Origin: Spirodela intermedia | Taxonomy: Eukaryota; Streptophyta; Magnoliopsida; Alismatales; Araceae | Length of the DNA: 64,000 nucleotides | Reading direction: 5' to 3' | Assembly: GCA_902729315.2 (NCBI GenBank) | Contig: LR746273.1 | Coordinates: 2,040,001-2,104,000 of the forward strand | Shown here: positions 13,901 to 26,312 of the stretch, piece by piece | Position numbering within the stretch: the stretch's first letter is position 1 | Layout: each line of letters begins with the position of its first letter | Notes under the pieces: generated by a model | What the model saw: only the letters and a program-made list of their open reading frames with translations | What the model was told of the DNA's origin: nothing | The model's database searches: none | Translations under genes and position numbers: made by a program

Positions 13901-14895
13901 TTTGTTCTCTCTTCTCTACAATGATAAGACCACAAATGCAAGCCCTTTTATGGTTTATAATGGAGCCTCTTCCTTTTCTTACACATATACCAACAAAAAA
14001 ATTACTAAGAATCCCGTTATTGTGTTAAAAATGTGTAAGATAAGGTTCAAGTTGATGCCTATTGGCTCTCCTGTCCCATTCTCTGGACACTAACTTTGCC
14101 TTGTTTGTCATGGACAACTCATAGGTTACCTTTAATGGTTCTTTTGATCACATGAACATTGACGCTACCAGGTATTCTCCTGAGAAAGAATTTTAAAAAT
14201 ATCATGTTTCGTAATCTACAACAGTAAAATATAGCATGTTTCTTTAGATTGTCAATTTATTCTTTTAAATTGATATATCTTTTCTGTTCGTATGTGGTAC
14301 AGCGTTCAGAACTTGGAAATTATTGATCCCTTGCATTCTGGTCTTTGGGGAACTAGCAACAAGAAGAGGAGTTTGTTTCAAATGTTAAAAACAACAAAAA
14401 CTATTGGAGGGTATAGTTCGTTTTGGTTTAAAATTTTAAACTAAACATCATGATTTCTACGTAAACGGATTTTCTCTCTCATATTTTCTTTTTTATTACA
14501 ACTACATGCCCATGGTCTCTTGTCTGCAGTTTACTTCATTCGCTTTATTTAACTTCAGTATAACTGATCAACTTTACTTTTAGACATCATTTCTGCATAT
14601 TTGAATGCTTAATGCGACTAATCTCTTTCACTGTTTTTGGGCATATTCCAATAGTCTCTGATTTCCACATTGAAATTAGTTTGGAGTAGGAGATATCTGA
14701 GAGTATGCGAAGTTGATTGTGATGTTATCTTATTAAATATTTTTTTACTAATTGAGATATAAAAGTATATTCCTATCAAAATAGATGAAAGCTTCAGGAT
14801 GATTGTACGAGTGAACCATTAGACGAGATTCTCGGAATTAAACATGAAGAAAGGAGAGGGTATTATTTAGTTAAATAGGAGTTGGAGTATGATAA

Positions 14896-14929
<34 letters not shown>

Positions 14930-17900
14930 AAGGGCTCATTGACTTTGATAAATGAGACATATCCTGAATTTGACAAACAGCAAGAGAGAAAAAAGCTAGT
15001 TAGGTTAAATGTAATGTCTTATTGTTCACATTATATTTTGGATGACAGTTCTGGCCTAGATCACGATCCAGATCGGTTACAAGATTGCCCCCCTTGCGTT
15101 AAGATGTGAAAAGCATTCCCCACAAATGGAAAAAAAATTAGTATGGAAATATCTTGAGAAAATCCCCAATCTTTGCGTGCCGTTCGAGGTTTATCTGATC
15201 TATAGCTCATATTACAGAATTTCATTAAATTATTATTCAGTTGGGAAAATAACATCTTCTTGCTCTCTTCCTCATATGCTTCCTCTTCTCTTTCGTCTTT
15301 CTCTGCTGCAGTAAATCAGTAAACACGGAAACAGTAAATCAGGAGGCTGTTAGAGGCTTTTCAAGTAGGATTCTAATGGTTGGGAGTATCAATGCAGTAA
15401 ATCAGAAACACCATCTAAGACTGAATCCAGAGGTAGACAATACCCAGGACGAAAATTAGAGAGAGAGAGAGAGAGAGAGGGAGGGAGAATTGAAAGCTAT
15501 AAATTTAGTCCACAACCTGAAATTAACACAACATTTCTCCGGATAAAACGTTTCTGTTTAAGCGTATATCGTAAGCCAAACTGTTCATTTCACGTTTTCA
15601 AGGGATAAATATTGGTTTCTTAGAAGATAATTCGGAACAAGAAGGTAAAGTCTCGTTATCTTCTTGAGAAATATTGTGAACCAAATGATGGTTCACAGAA
15701 AGCCACTAAAGAACGTAGCTTCTACTAGGAAACTACAGTTCTAGAAAATAATGAATCATCATCATAGACACTCCAGCAAACTATGGTTTGCTCAAAGTCA
15801 TCAACACTCCAGTAAATGCAGAGAGCAAAAAGATTAATTCGAAATCTCAACAGGCCCCTCCGCACCCCATCTCCACCTCAAAGAGAGAGAAAGAACTGCA
15901 CGCCTCTTTCTCCCCGTCCTTTTCTCACTTTTGCTCCAGTAATGACAGTTAAGCTCAGTGTCTAGCAATCACTGTGCCAATCAGTGGATACAATCTCATA
16001 CGTGCTTTGTTTATGCTCTTTACTTTAGGTGGCGGTAATGGTTATCGTCAAAGTTTTTCAGGACAGTTTACCATAACCCTCATGACGTGCCAATGAACTC
16101 AAGGATCAACCATTTTGGGCTAAAACATCAAATAACTAAGGGAAGTAGTTCACTTTCCTTTCTCATTGTTTGAAGTGACCTCATAGCATAGCCCAGATAC
16201 ATCCAGCCGTATTTACTAACCTAGAAATGGACAAGCTACCGGTTTTGAAGTGTTTGTTTAAGCTTGGTTACCCCTGTTTACCTTTTAGTTTTCACAAATC
16301 TGAAGTAGATCTATACCAGCACATCTCAGTCAAAGTTATCCAATTTTAGGGCTACGTTCGTGAGGTTTTCCAGTGTTCCTTGAGATGACAAATGGAAGTC
16401 GTATTTGTATGTTCCAATATCCTTCCATCGTGAAATTTTAATTATTATTTTTCAACGCCTTCTAAGGCTGATAAGATTGAAAACTTTTGGTGATAAATTT
16501 ATCATAGATGATGGAATTTGTATTATATTCCTTTACACTCCATGTTCATATATCCCTTCCATAGGTACAGTTTTCTCCACTCGAAGCTAAATGGATGTGC
16601 TTTTCAGGACTAGACTTCTTCGAGCAAATCTGCTGCAACCCCTAAAAGATATGGAAACTATAAATGCTCGATTAGATTGCTTGGTAAGGTTTTTTACTCT
16701 CCTCACGCAATAATAAAACTAGCGCTACATTTAATTTATCTCATTTGCCTTCTCGCTTCTAGCATCAGACTCATACCATCTTATTTTCATATTCATGTTT
16801 TATATTTTAATGTTATGTACGTTTTGTGTTGTCTCTTTGATGCTATTATGCTGTTATGTACTTTTTCTTAGCTGATATACACAGCCGTGTGATATAGAAC
16901 CTGATGTTCATAAAATCTGAATAAACCAATTTTCCTGCTGGATTCAAGCCTCAAGCATGTCTTCATTGATGCAAAAAGAATCTCCATCATTCATATCCAT
17001 TTCTTCCTTCAGTAAAATTATGCGTGCTTTTGTATGAATATTAAAATATATTTATGTATGCCAAAAGTATGCTACAAATAAGGCTTTTAGGTTTCCACTT
17101 CACCTGCTCGGTACGTTATCCCGATCTAGGGTTTTCTTGAGGCACGCAGAATTTGATGTGTTTTTCTGTGGAATATCTATTCAACGACAATCCTCTGAAG
17201 ATTTCTGCTAAACATATCCATAATGTTTTTAAACAGAGAAACTAGCTTCTTGGTCGTTTTGTAAAAAGGTCTGCGACCAGAGAGCAATCAGACATGGGTC
17301 GTTCAGGAATTACAAAATAACGCAATTCATAATCGTTCCCGGCTCATAATTCTTGCGTTCGCTGGTTATGTGATACGAGAATGAACGAATGTTTACATCA
17401 TACACCATTAACTCTCTTCCACTTGTCATATTTCAAATATTAAATTCAGCTGCCTGATTTTCTCTCTATATTTTTCATTTACGATATAGTAAGACTTCTG
17501 TGCTTCAGGATGAGTTAATGAGCAATGAGGAGCTATTCTTTGGGCTTATTCAGGGCTTACGAAAGTTTCCAAAAGAAACAGGTGAGTCCATTCCAAAAGT
17601 TTCATTTACTTCCTACTTTAGCGTACTATGGACAAATAAAACTCTAAACAAAAGTCTTCTCAAATTTCTGTCTGCTAGATAGGGTGCTCTGTCAATTTTG
17701 CTTCAAACACAACAAAGTGACAGATGCGGTAGTAGGACAAGCTGATTCGAAAAAGAGTCAAGTGTTGATCTCGAACATTATAGTCCTTAAAACTGCTCTT
17801 GATGCCCTTCCTTTTCTTTCCAAGGTGAAGTCATGAATTATTTATTCAGAGTTTTGAATATTTTTGGTCTTAAATATTACTGGAGATCACTATTTCAGGT

Positions 17901-20900
17901 GCTGAAAGATGCCAAAAGCTTTCTTCTCTGTAACATTTACAAATCAGTCTGTGTGAATGAAAAATATGCGCGTATAAGGAAAAGGTATGCCTATTTGAGA
18001 CCTTCTATGACAAATGAGTGTCTGTATGCTTGTAAAATTTTCTTTCCTCTCTTTTTAATTTTGGAAGAGAAATTTTTAATAATTTAAAAACATATTTCTA
18101 CGAGCTTTTCAGATGTACTATACAGTGAACGATCTCTTAATATCGAAGTAATAGATATAACTTTTTGTAAGATGTCTACTTTGAAGGAAAACATTTTATG
18201 CATGATCTATTTGCAAGCTGATTGAAATTCCGATTTAGAAATTTCAGTCAGTCACTTTGTCTGCATCTAAATGATTGGGGTCAACTGATCTGAGTCATGC
18301 GGCTTCGTCCGTAAAATAAACTTCCTACGAATGAGTTTTCAGAGGTCTATTGAGATCTATTTAGTGTCGCTCATTTATGATATTTCTCCATGTGCAAATA
18401 ATTCTAAAGTTGATTTTGTGTTATTTTATTTTAAATATTTTAAGCTTAAATTCTACAGCATCTCTATTGGAAATTATTATTCTCAGATAATCTATTGCTT
18501 CTGACTTTAAGAATAGGCGAGATCATTGATGAAGACGTATTACATACAAGGGCTCCCTTTATTGCCAGCACACAACAGTGTTTTGCTGTCAAGTCAGGAA
18601 TAGATGGGCTTCTGGATGTCTCAAGGCGCACATTCTGTGATACAAGTGAAGGTGCTGAAACTGGGATTGTTATGGATGTTGTTGCATTTAAGTACTGATA
18701 GATTATTGTTTCAGCTATATATAACCTTGCAAACAAGTATCGGGAAGAGTTCAAGCTCCCAAATCTGAAAATCCCTTTCAACAACCGGCAAGGATTTTAT
18801 TTTAGCATTCCTCTCAAGGACATTAATGGCAATATTCCCAAAAATTTCATTCAGGTTTTCTATTCTCATGAATACTTGACAATGTTATGGCTCAGTATCT
18901 AGGTATTAACGTCTAATATTTTTTTATTATCGTATATTTTAAACTAATAGGTTACGAAACATGGGAAGAACATGCATTGCTCAAGTCTTGAACTGGCATC
19001 AGTGAGTGTTATTGTTTCCTTGTTCCTTCCCTCCCGTTGATGTTTTCCATTCTTTTTTGCTTCATTACCCACTCTGCTTCCAAATTTCTGGATCGCTTTC
19101 AAAGGTCTTTAAAGTCTTTGTAAATAGAGGGTCAGCATATCATCAATATCCTGGAAAGAGGTGATGCATTCATTCTCTAAGACATCCAAAGTATGACATG
19201 TTTATAGATAACAGTGTCTATATGGAGGTACATATGAATTTACAATGGGATTATAGATGCAGAAATCTTTCTTTTTTCGTCACATCTATCTCCAATCGTT
19301 TCTGGTTTCAACAATTAAGCATCAATAATGAGTCAGCTTTTTTATGTTATTTTGCAGTTAAATGTGAGAAATAGGTCAGCAGCTAGCGAATGTTATGTGA
19401 GGACAGAGGTTTGCCTGGAAGGTTACACCTCACTTATTTCACATGAGGATGTTTGCTAACTTCAAATATTCGGTTCATTCTTTTTTTCCTATTTTAAGTT
19501 TATGTAGCTTTCAATTAAAACTCGTAGTTCTAGGTTTCCTATTTTTGCTATATCCCATTTCAGAACATTTGATCATCAAATGTACCAGATTAACCGAACA
19601 GCTATTTGTAGGCTTTACCGGCCATTTTCTTTCTAATTAAATAATTTTTCATTTCAACAAGAGACAAGCGTTAGAAATATAGAACTTAGCTGTTATGTCG
19701 ACAAAAAACATAAATATTTTTGACTTGATAGGTCTCATTAATGCCATAAGGGATGACATTTCTGTACTAACACTGCTCGCGGAGGTTCTGTGTCTTTTGG
19801 ACATGATCGTCAATTCATTTGCGCATACGATATCAACCAAGCCAGTGGACAGCTACACAAGACCCGAGTTCACGGGTACCCCAGACTTTCCTGGTATATT
19901 TCTGATTTGTTAGATCTCTCTGAAGATTTTTGACATTGTCATTTTCCGATAGAAAATGGCCCAATGGCTATTGATGCGGGAAGGCATCCAATTCTTGAAT
20001 CCATACACAGTGAATTCATTGTAAGCATTCCTTTATTTTTTTTCCATAGCTTCATGTTTTGTGGACATTGAAACTATCGGAAGTGATCAAGTGAGTCATT
20101 CATGCTTGCAGCCTAACAACGTTTTCCATTCTGAAGCATCTAACATGGTGATAGTCATGGGTCCAAACATGTGAGAGCATCCTTTACGAGTAGTTGATTT
20201 CTGTAATTTACCATGCTTAGGTGATCGTCTCCGTTTATATCGGAGAGTCTATATTAATGTGGATCCTTTCTGTTTATGAAAAATTGTCAGGAGTGGGAAA
20301 AGCACATATCTTCAGCAAGTTTGTTTAATAGTCATCCTCGCTCAGATTGGCTGCTATATTCCTGCTCGCTTTGCTTCTCTTCGGGTGGTTGATCGCATAT
20401 TTACCCGGATAGGCACTGGAGACAATCTTGAGTACAATTCCAGCACCGTGAGTATGAAAAATTTCAGAGCTTTATCTTCAGCGGTCAAGCAGCGCACTTT
20501 CTGCCAACATGAAATTTCTCTTGCTAATTAATTTATCATTCTGTTGTACGTTTTTTTTGTTTAGTTTTTGATTCTTGGTAGACTCCTATTGAGGTAATTT
20601 TTGCCCAATTTTGTAGTCTTGTAACAGGCATCGAATACAAAGAATAACATTGAAGAGGCCTCCTTGCTACAGATATATGCATGCCCATACAAAAATACGA
20701 CTATGTCTACGTCTATGTCTGAACCACACCCCTCCCACTTCAATACATGCCATGACTTCTCTCAAAGCGAGTTGCACGAACTAGCTTGGGCAGTAGTGCT
20801 GAAATTCGTAATCTCGTAGGTTTGCAATCCCTAGAGGTGTCTGGCCGATAACCTCCATAGTTGGAGGTGGGACTAATCCCTAAGCACAGCACATCTTGAT

Positions 20901-22632
20901 TTCGAAAAGAATTGGGGTGGATTATACGGCTCAACCTAAGTCGGACTGTCTTTGAAAAGCATGCTTGTTATCCATGAGATATGGTCTCCTGGTATATAGT
21001 TTCGACTTGAGGAACATGTTAGGGCTAATGCAATGATCCCATTCTCACACTTTCTCGTATATCGCTGGATCAGATCATGTCTTTCATCTGAGATGCATAA
21101 ATCTGTCTGGCCTATATGACTTCCCGGAAAGATACATACGAAGTTATAGGATCCTTATTTCACAACCTCCAGTCAAGAAGTGGATAACAAGAGGTCAGAT
21201 CAATAATTACCTACCTGTGCTAATGAAGGAAAATAAACACAAGTCCTCATTCATTAGGGTTTTAAAAACTTGCACCGGACCAATTGGAGTTCTATCGACA
21301 TTCTTCATCCCCCTCAAGTGTTTGCAATGCGTCTCTCCAGAAAATATCCGTTATGTTAATAGATTTCATTTTCTGCAATTCCAAAATACAATTCTGCGTG
21401 ATGATATTCATCTACCAGGTTTGTAATAAACCATTAGATGGTTAAATATTTATTTTATTATTTTTATTAACTGTTTCGTGCCATTTTGAGACAATTTCAT
21501 CGAACATTTCTAATGAAGTTCAGTAATTTTTCAAACTAAGAAGAGGAAATTTCATCCTTGCTTGGGCGATTATATTTTTTAGAGACAATAAATAGCTGTC
21601 TGATGAATAATTACCTAGTGCTATTGAATATTCTCGTTGCATATAGTGAGCGAATATTTCCAATCCCTATCGTACCCCGTGTCTGTCCGTAAACTGTTAA
21701 TCGCAAGGCATCATCTTCATGGGAAGATAACTACGAGTGAGCTTTCTGATTCTACAGTTTATGACAGAGATGAAAGAGACGGCCTTCCTCCTGCAGAATG
21801 TCTCTCCAAGGTGAATGAGGCTCTTTCAGGTCTCGAGCCCTGTTCGGCTGCCATCCGTTGACCCTCTGAGTAATTTTTTTTCCATGGTCGGAAATAGGAG
21901 CCTGATTGTTATGGACGAACTTGGAAGGGCAACGTCGTCCGCTGATGGATACGCCATCGCTTGGAGTTGCTGCGAACATCTGCTCTCTCTTAAAGCGTAA
22001 TTGCTTTCACTCATGCTCTGTACCTTTTCCTTCTATCATTGTCTTCGAGCCGTCTGATCTCTTCAGGTACACCATCTTCGCCACACACATGGAAGGTCTG
22101 TCTGAACTGGCCACGATGTACCCCAACGTGAAGATACTCCATTTCGAGGTCGAGATCAAGAACAACCGTCTGGACTTCAAGGTCTCAAAACCGAAACTAC
22201 ACTTTTTCATCACTGAATCTCATGTTGTTAGACTGTGATTTATCTGGTTATACTCGCCAGTTCCGACTCAAGGATGGGCCGAGACATGTACCGCACTATG
22301 GGCTCCTGCTGGCCAGAGTCGCAGGGCTGCCGGGTTCAGTGATTGAGACGGCGAAGAACATCACCCAGAGGATAACCACGAAGGTACCACTCTTACCTTA
22401 ATTACTGGAGGCTTATTCTAGGAAAAAAAAGTGTTCGTCCTTCGGGATCTCCGCGGGTGGGCAGGAACTGACCCAGATGGAGAACAACTGCGACGAGTAC
22501 CAATCAGTCCACATGGCGTATCGGGTGGCCCAGAGGCTTCTATGCCTGAAATACTCCAACCAAGACGAGGACGACGTTCGACGGGCCCTTCAGCGTCTCA
22601 AGGACATGTACGCCGAGGGGAGACTGGACTAG
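10980..22632 (+). CDS. MSH4: MutS homologue 4, meiotic recombination (MSH4)
   Basis: Twenty-four exons join in phase to 792 residues, the same as Arabidopsis MSH4: 10980-11042, 11925-12128, 12198-12233, 12334-12446, 13424-13469, 14125-14171, 14303-14410, 16608-16683, 17509-17581, 17679-17824, 17899-17984, 18512-18651, 18715-18854, 18951-19001, 19358-19421, 19732-19875, 19953-20020, 20112-20170, 20291-20447, 21758-21810, 21898-21996, 22067-22181, 22261-22383, 22465-22632. MSH4 pairs with MSH5 in the nucleus to stabilise meiotic recombination intermediates for class I crossovers; it lacks mismatch-recognition function. Seen here: no MutS domain I; core/lever region with AATIKW and [12 protein letters not shown]; Walker A GPNMSGKST (552-560); Walker [11 protein letters not shown] (630 on); the FATHM histidine (665); and C-terminal [10 protein letters not shown]. 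The ATPase motifs are intact, so the gene looks functional. The first exon encodes only 21 residues. Confidence 0.95.
14411..16607. other. Large intron 7 of MSH4 with GATA/GA microsatellites
   Basis: This 2.2-kb intron is AT-rich and holds a (TAGA)n-(GA)n tract at about 14896-14931 and a GA run at about 15460-15482. I see no nested gene. Confidence 0.6.
20448..21757. other. Enlarged intron 19 of MSH4
   Basis: At 1.3 kb this is much longer than most MSH4 introns and separates the Walker A exon from the next exon. Its sequence from about 20700 to 21100 is less AT-rich than the intron around it, which would fit an inserted repeat, but I found no terminal repeats or coding domain. Confidence 0.4.
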
Positions 22633-23086
22633 TAATCACACCAGAGATGGAGAACGGGAGCAGGCCGTGCCGTGCCCTCTCAGGTGAAAGTACTCACCTT
22701 TCCGAGCTTTCTTCTTGACGACCGTATCTTATAATAGTAAGAATAATAATAATAACGACCAAGGACGCCACTTCCCTTCTCTTTTATCATATATACCGAT
22801 CCATCTCTGGTTAAATTGGTGAACCCTGGTTGTGGAAATTTCATCGGGCTCCCATGCTTCGGTCGGTTGCCTTTTTGTGGGGCCCCTCACATCCCCAGTC
22901 AACGCCGATGGTAAGTCGCCGTCTCCTAGCCGACGATCTACTCCAGCGGTTTGGTGGCCGCGCGGTGGAGGGCGGCTGGCGAAGATGGTGGCATCGGATC
23001 CTCCACGTCGTCTGTCGTATACTTGGAGGGAGAAGACAACAAGGGGGGAGGAGTGCCAGATCCAAACGGCACCGGCCCACCCGCTC
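22633..23086. other. Spacer between MSH4 and the CCT gene
   Basis: This holds the MSH4 3' untranslated region and the promoter/5' leader of the CCT gene. It includes an AATAATAATAATAA run near 22740. No coding feature is supported. Confidence 0.5.
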
Positions 23087-24021
23087 ATGTCGGGGCTGGA
23101 AAGCTGCGACGTGTGCGGCTCAGCCGGCGGCGTCCTCTGCCGCTACAGCCACCCCGAGCTCCGGCTGGCGGCGCCGCCCCCGGTGGCCGCGCTGCGGGAG
23201 TTCCATTTCTTCGGGGAGCCAGGCGGCGGGGTTTCCTGGCCCATGGCCGCCGAGGGGGCGGCGAGCCCGCCGGAGACTGCGCCAGAGTGCTCCCCCGCCG
23301 TCTCCGCCACGGTGAGTCCCCCCCCCCTCTCCTCTCTATTTATCTCGTCTCCCCAGCGAACAGAAGAGAACAGAAAGTGAAGCGAGAGCTTATATCATGG
23401 CAGGCCTTTCCTTTTCCTTTCTTTTCCTCCTAAACTACCCACCCTGATCAAACTATGGAAAATACCGATCGATCAGATGGGCTTGCACACCGAGCGTTGA
23501 CTGGTTACCCCAGGGATGAGCTGCTCGTCGGAGCTGAGGGCCGGTGCAGTGCTAAAACTTAGTGAAGACGTTAACTTCTCCTAGAAAACCTTCACATTTG
23601 AGAGACTCAGGTAGAAAGAAAGCATGAAGACAGAGAGTCATAAAAACCTGAGCAAACGACCGAGTTTAGTATACCCGCCGCTGAAGAGGAGTATTGAAAC
23701 ATTTTGCAGGTGGCGCTCGGCGGCGCCGCCGAGGAGTTCTCAGACTGGGCGGCGGCGCCATCCGGCAAGGTCGAGGAGGACGGCGGCGCGGCGAGAGAGG
23801 CCCGGGTGCTGCGGTATAGGGAGAAGAAGAAGCGCCGCCAGTTCGGGAAGCAGATACGGTACGAGTCGAGGAAGGCCTGCGCGGAGACGAGGCCGAGGGT
23901 CCGGGGGCGTTTCGCAAGGGCGGCGGTGGCGGCCGACCGACCGACTGTCTCCGGCGCCGGCACGGGCGGCAGCGTCAGATTGGGGTGGGTGGCTCCGCCG
24001 GGCATGAACCGAGGCCATTAG
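23087..24021 (+). CDS. CCT-motif protein of the Ghd7/VRN2-like type
   Basis: Two exons, 23087-23311 and 23710-24021, join in phase to 178 residues. The C-terminal half has a CCT motif: [15 protein letters not shown], then [10 protein letters not shown] and [13 protein letters not shown] proteins act in the nucleus, commonly with NF-YB/NF-YC, and many tune flowering to day length. The N-terminus has a Cys-rich start, CDVCGSAGG with a further Cys, then [17 protein letters not shown]. This resembles the degenerate zinc-finger-like start and HEFQFFG block of rice Ghd7 and cereal VRN2, rather than a full CONSTANS B-box. It is shorter than Ghd7 (about 257 aa) because the middle is short. The intron position, before the CCT exon, also fits that family. 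The start codon is the one that gives the Cys-rich N-terminus. Coding sequence is very GC-rich. A flowering role is inferred from family only. Confidence 0.85.
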
Positions 24022-24342
24022 CGGCTCATTCGGCTGCGACCCAGATCGTCTATGATGCATGTGGATGGGCCTCGCGGAATTATCTTGCCTGTGTTGGTGA
24101 CTTTTGGCAGATGTTAGAGCAGTCTCGGATTCCTAGCGAGAAATCCAAAGCTAAGATTGAATGATGGTCCCATTACAGCCCGGGGCAATTTCTCCTGACG
24201 TCAGCGTATAAGATTTCCTCATTGGGGTCGTTCGATCTCATTTATGATGAGGCAAATCTGGGGACGGACGAATGGGTCCTCTGCTCAAGTGAGGAGGGAG
24301 AGGCGTCGCAGTGGGCCTGGGGCTGCCACCATCCATTTCCGC

Positions 24343-24344
<2 letters not shown>

Positions 24345-24386
<42 letters not shown>
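24345..24386. repeat. GA microsatellite
   Basis: An uninterrupted (AG)21 run. Open frames across it translate to Arg-Glu or Leu-Ser repeats and are not genes. Confidence 0.97.
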
Positions 24387-24389
<3 letters not shown>

Positions 24390-24479
24390 CCTCTCTATGA
24401 GAGAAAGACACCTTGTGGAGGGGAGTATCCACGGACGAAGTCTCGCCCTTCCCGTAAGAGAGACTTGCAAGGTTAAGCA

Positions 24480-25060
24480 ATGCTCATCAGGATCTTGAAC
24501 ACGATGACAAAGGAAGTAGATGACGGTACAAGAGGAATTAGCTCTCTCTGAACGAAATAAGAGACACCAAGATCGTCAAAGTTTGGTGTAAACTTGCTAA
24601 AACCGCTTGATTTTTTGCATGCGGATGAGACTTAACGTCCCTTCGGGAGGCCTCGATAAGCAAAAGAGATACAACACAAATAGCTACCTTATTATCTCCA
24701 TTAAAGAATATCTAATACATTTTAATCTCCCCCCCACTAGTTGCTTCTCCATAGCGCGCAAGACAAAGGGAATTTCAACCCTCAAGTAATAATAGTGGCC
24801 TATCAATCGGAAGCCACCTGGTGTCTCCATCAGCCCGTTAGTCAACATCACTTGCGACCTGTGAAAAAAAGAAGCTTTCTTCTACATCGGCACCCTTCCT
24901 GGTGCTCGATTTGATATCTAGAAAATAGTCCGTATTGTGTGTAGAGTATAGAGAGGGATAGAGAGATGGCATTCTGCTTGTTCCGCACTGAACAGAGAAT
25001 AATCCCTGGAACCCTAGCACGTCGTCGAAGGAATCGAAAACAGAGCCGAGGAAAGATTGA
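24480..25060 (-). mobile_element. Possible degraded LTR-retrotransposon fragment (Copia-like)
   Basis: Read on the minus strand, 24728-24745 gives AGTGGGGGGGAGATTAAA, which resembles the polypurine tract just upstream of a 3' LTR in plant Copia elements (typically AAGTGGGGGAGATTG). The sequence below it would then be LTR. I found no coding domain, no second LTR and no target-site duplication, so the boundaries are nominal. Confidence 0.25.
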
Positions 25061-25756
25061 TTGCGAGGTTCTCACTGGTCTCAGTTCTCAACTGTTGTTC
25101 TTCGTTCGTATCTAAGAACCTTCCCAATGTTATGATGGGCATTCGGAACCCATGGCCATTTTCTATCGGTACTGCTGCCTATTTATTGTTTTCATCATCT
25201 TCTTCGTTCTACGCCTATATTGATCGAACAGAAACATCTTAGAGAGCTTCCTCTGAGCTGGTTTCAGTTGGAGTTCTATTGTCCGCTCGAAGGTGGGCCT
25301 CCCCGAACGGCGGTTCTTCTGTACCCATCGTCTTGCGGGGATCTAATAATTCCATTTTGATGCGAATGGCTGGCCGACATGTGAAGTAGTTCCCTCGACT
25401 TCGCATCTAGGAACCAATGATCATAAAACCGGGGTAGACGTCGGCGAGTAAGACAGATCTCTTGCTTACCGGGGTCCATCTTCCGTCCGTTTCTTTCATC
25501 TTTCTTCTACGAGCGCTAATCAGAAAACTCGGAGGAATTCAGGCTCCAGCAAGATTCAGGCTTTCAGCACGGACGCGGCCAGCGCAGACAGCTGAGCGTG
25601 CATGTGATTTCATTCTCTGTGCCACGGTGGCGAGGCCCGAGGTGTTTTTCTGTGCCACTAGTCGACTGTGCACGAAGTTCGAATGGTGGGGAATAGGGTT
25701 TTACTGAGGAGGGGTTCATTCTATACTATCCGTTCAGTTACTGGGTAATTAGACTT

Positions 25757-25815
25757 CGCTCGCTCTCTCTCCCTCTCTCTCACTCTGAAGCCCAGGTTGG
25801 CCAACCAGATGAAAT

Positions 25816-25849
<34 letters not shown>

Positions 25850-25934
25850 GCTCTCTCTCTCTCGCTCTCTCTCTCTCTCTCGCTCTCTCTCTCTCTCTCG
25901 CTCTCTCTCTCTCTCTCACTCACTCACTCACTCT
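25757..25934. repeat. Interrupted CT microsatellite with periodic CG steps
   Basis: A CT array punctuated by CTCG steps and ending in (CACT)n. It is flanked by two diverged copies of a GAAGCCCAGG-containing motif (about 25786 and 25936, 150 bp apart). Confidence 0.9.
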
Positions 25935-26224
25935 CAGAAGCCCAGGCTAGTCAACTAGTTGCAATGCTCTCTCCCTTTCTGGATCCATCAATCTCTGTCT
26001 GAGAAGGCACCCCTAAAATAAAGTGAAGAAAGAACCTAGACGATGGTAATAACATGAACCGCATTCCCATCGAGCAGTTGAAGCAGGAAGCCAGCGGTAG
26101 AGCTCAGAAAAATCCTAAGAACCAATATCTGGAATGGTGGCGGATCATTCCCGAGTTGCGGCGCTGCCCATCTGGACCCGGGCCCCTCATTTTCATGACA
26201 CGGTTCATCCCTCCATCCTCCCAC

Positions 26225-26232
26225 TATATAAG
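26225..26232 (+). promoter_or_regulatory. TATA box of the proline-rich-protein gene at 26313
   Basis: TATATAAG lies 88 bp upstream of the start codon, the normal place for a plant TATA box with a short leader. Confidence 0.7.
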
Positions 26233-26312
26233 AGCCTCATGCCGATTGCAATGCTCCACAGCCCAAGCCTAGAGGAAGCCTCTTCTTCGAACCAAGAGAC
26301 GTCCCGCTGGCC

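Larger units (their letters stand above)
24022..26312. other. Repeat-rich spacer between the CCT and proline-rich-protein genes
   Basis: No gene is recognised. It contains GA and CT microsatellites (24345-24386, 25757-25934), a possible minus-strand retroelement fragment around 24.7 kb, and a duplicated motif around the second CT tract. The last ~90 bp are the promoter and leader of the gene at 26313. Confidence 0.5.

Noticed and set aside
25276-25479. Minus-strand 67-codon frame considered as a retroelement pol fragment
   Set aside because: No reverse transcriptase, integrase or RNase H motif is visible.
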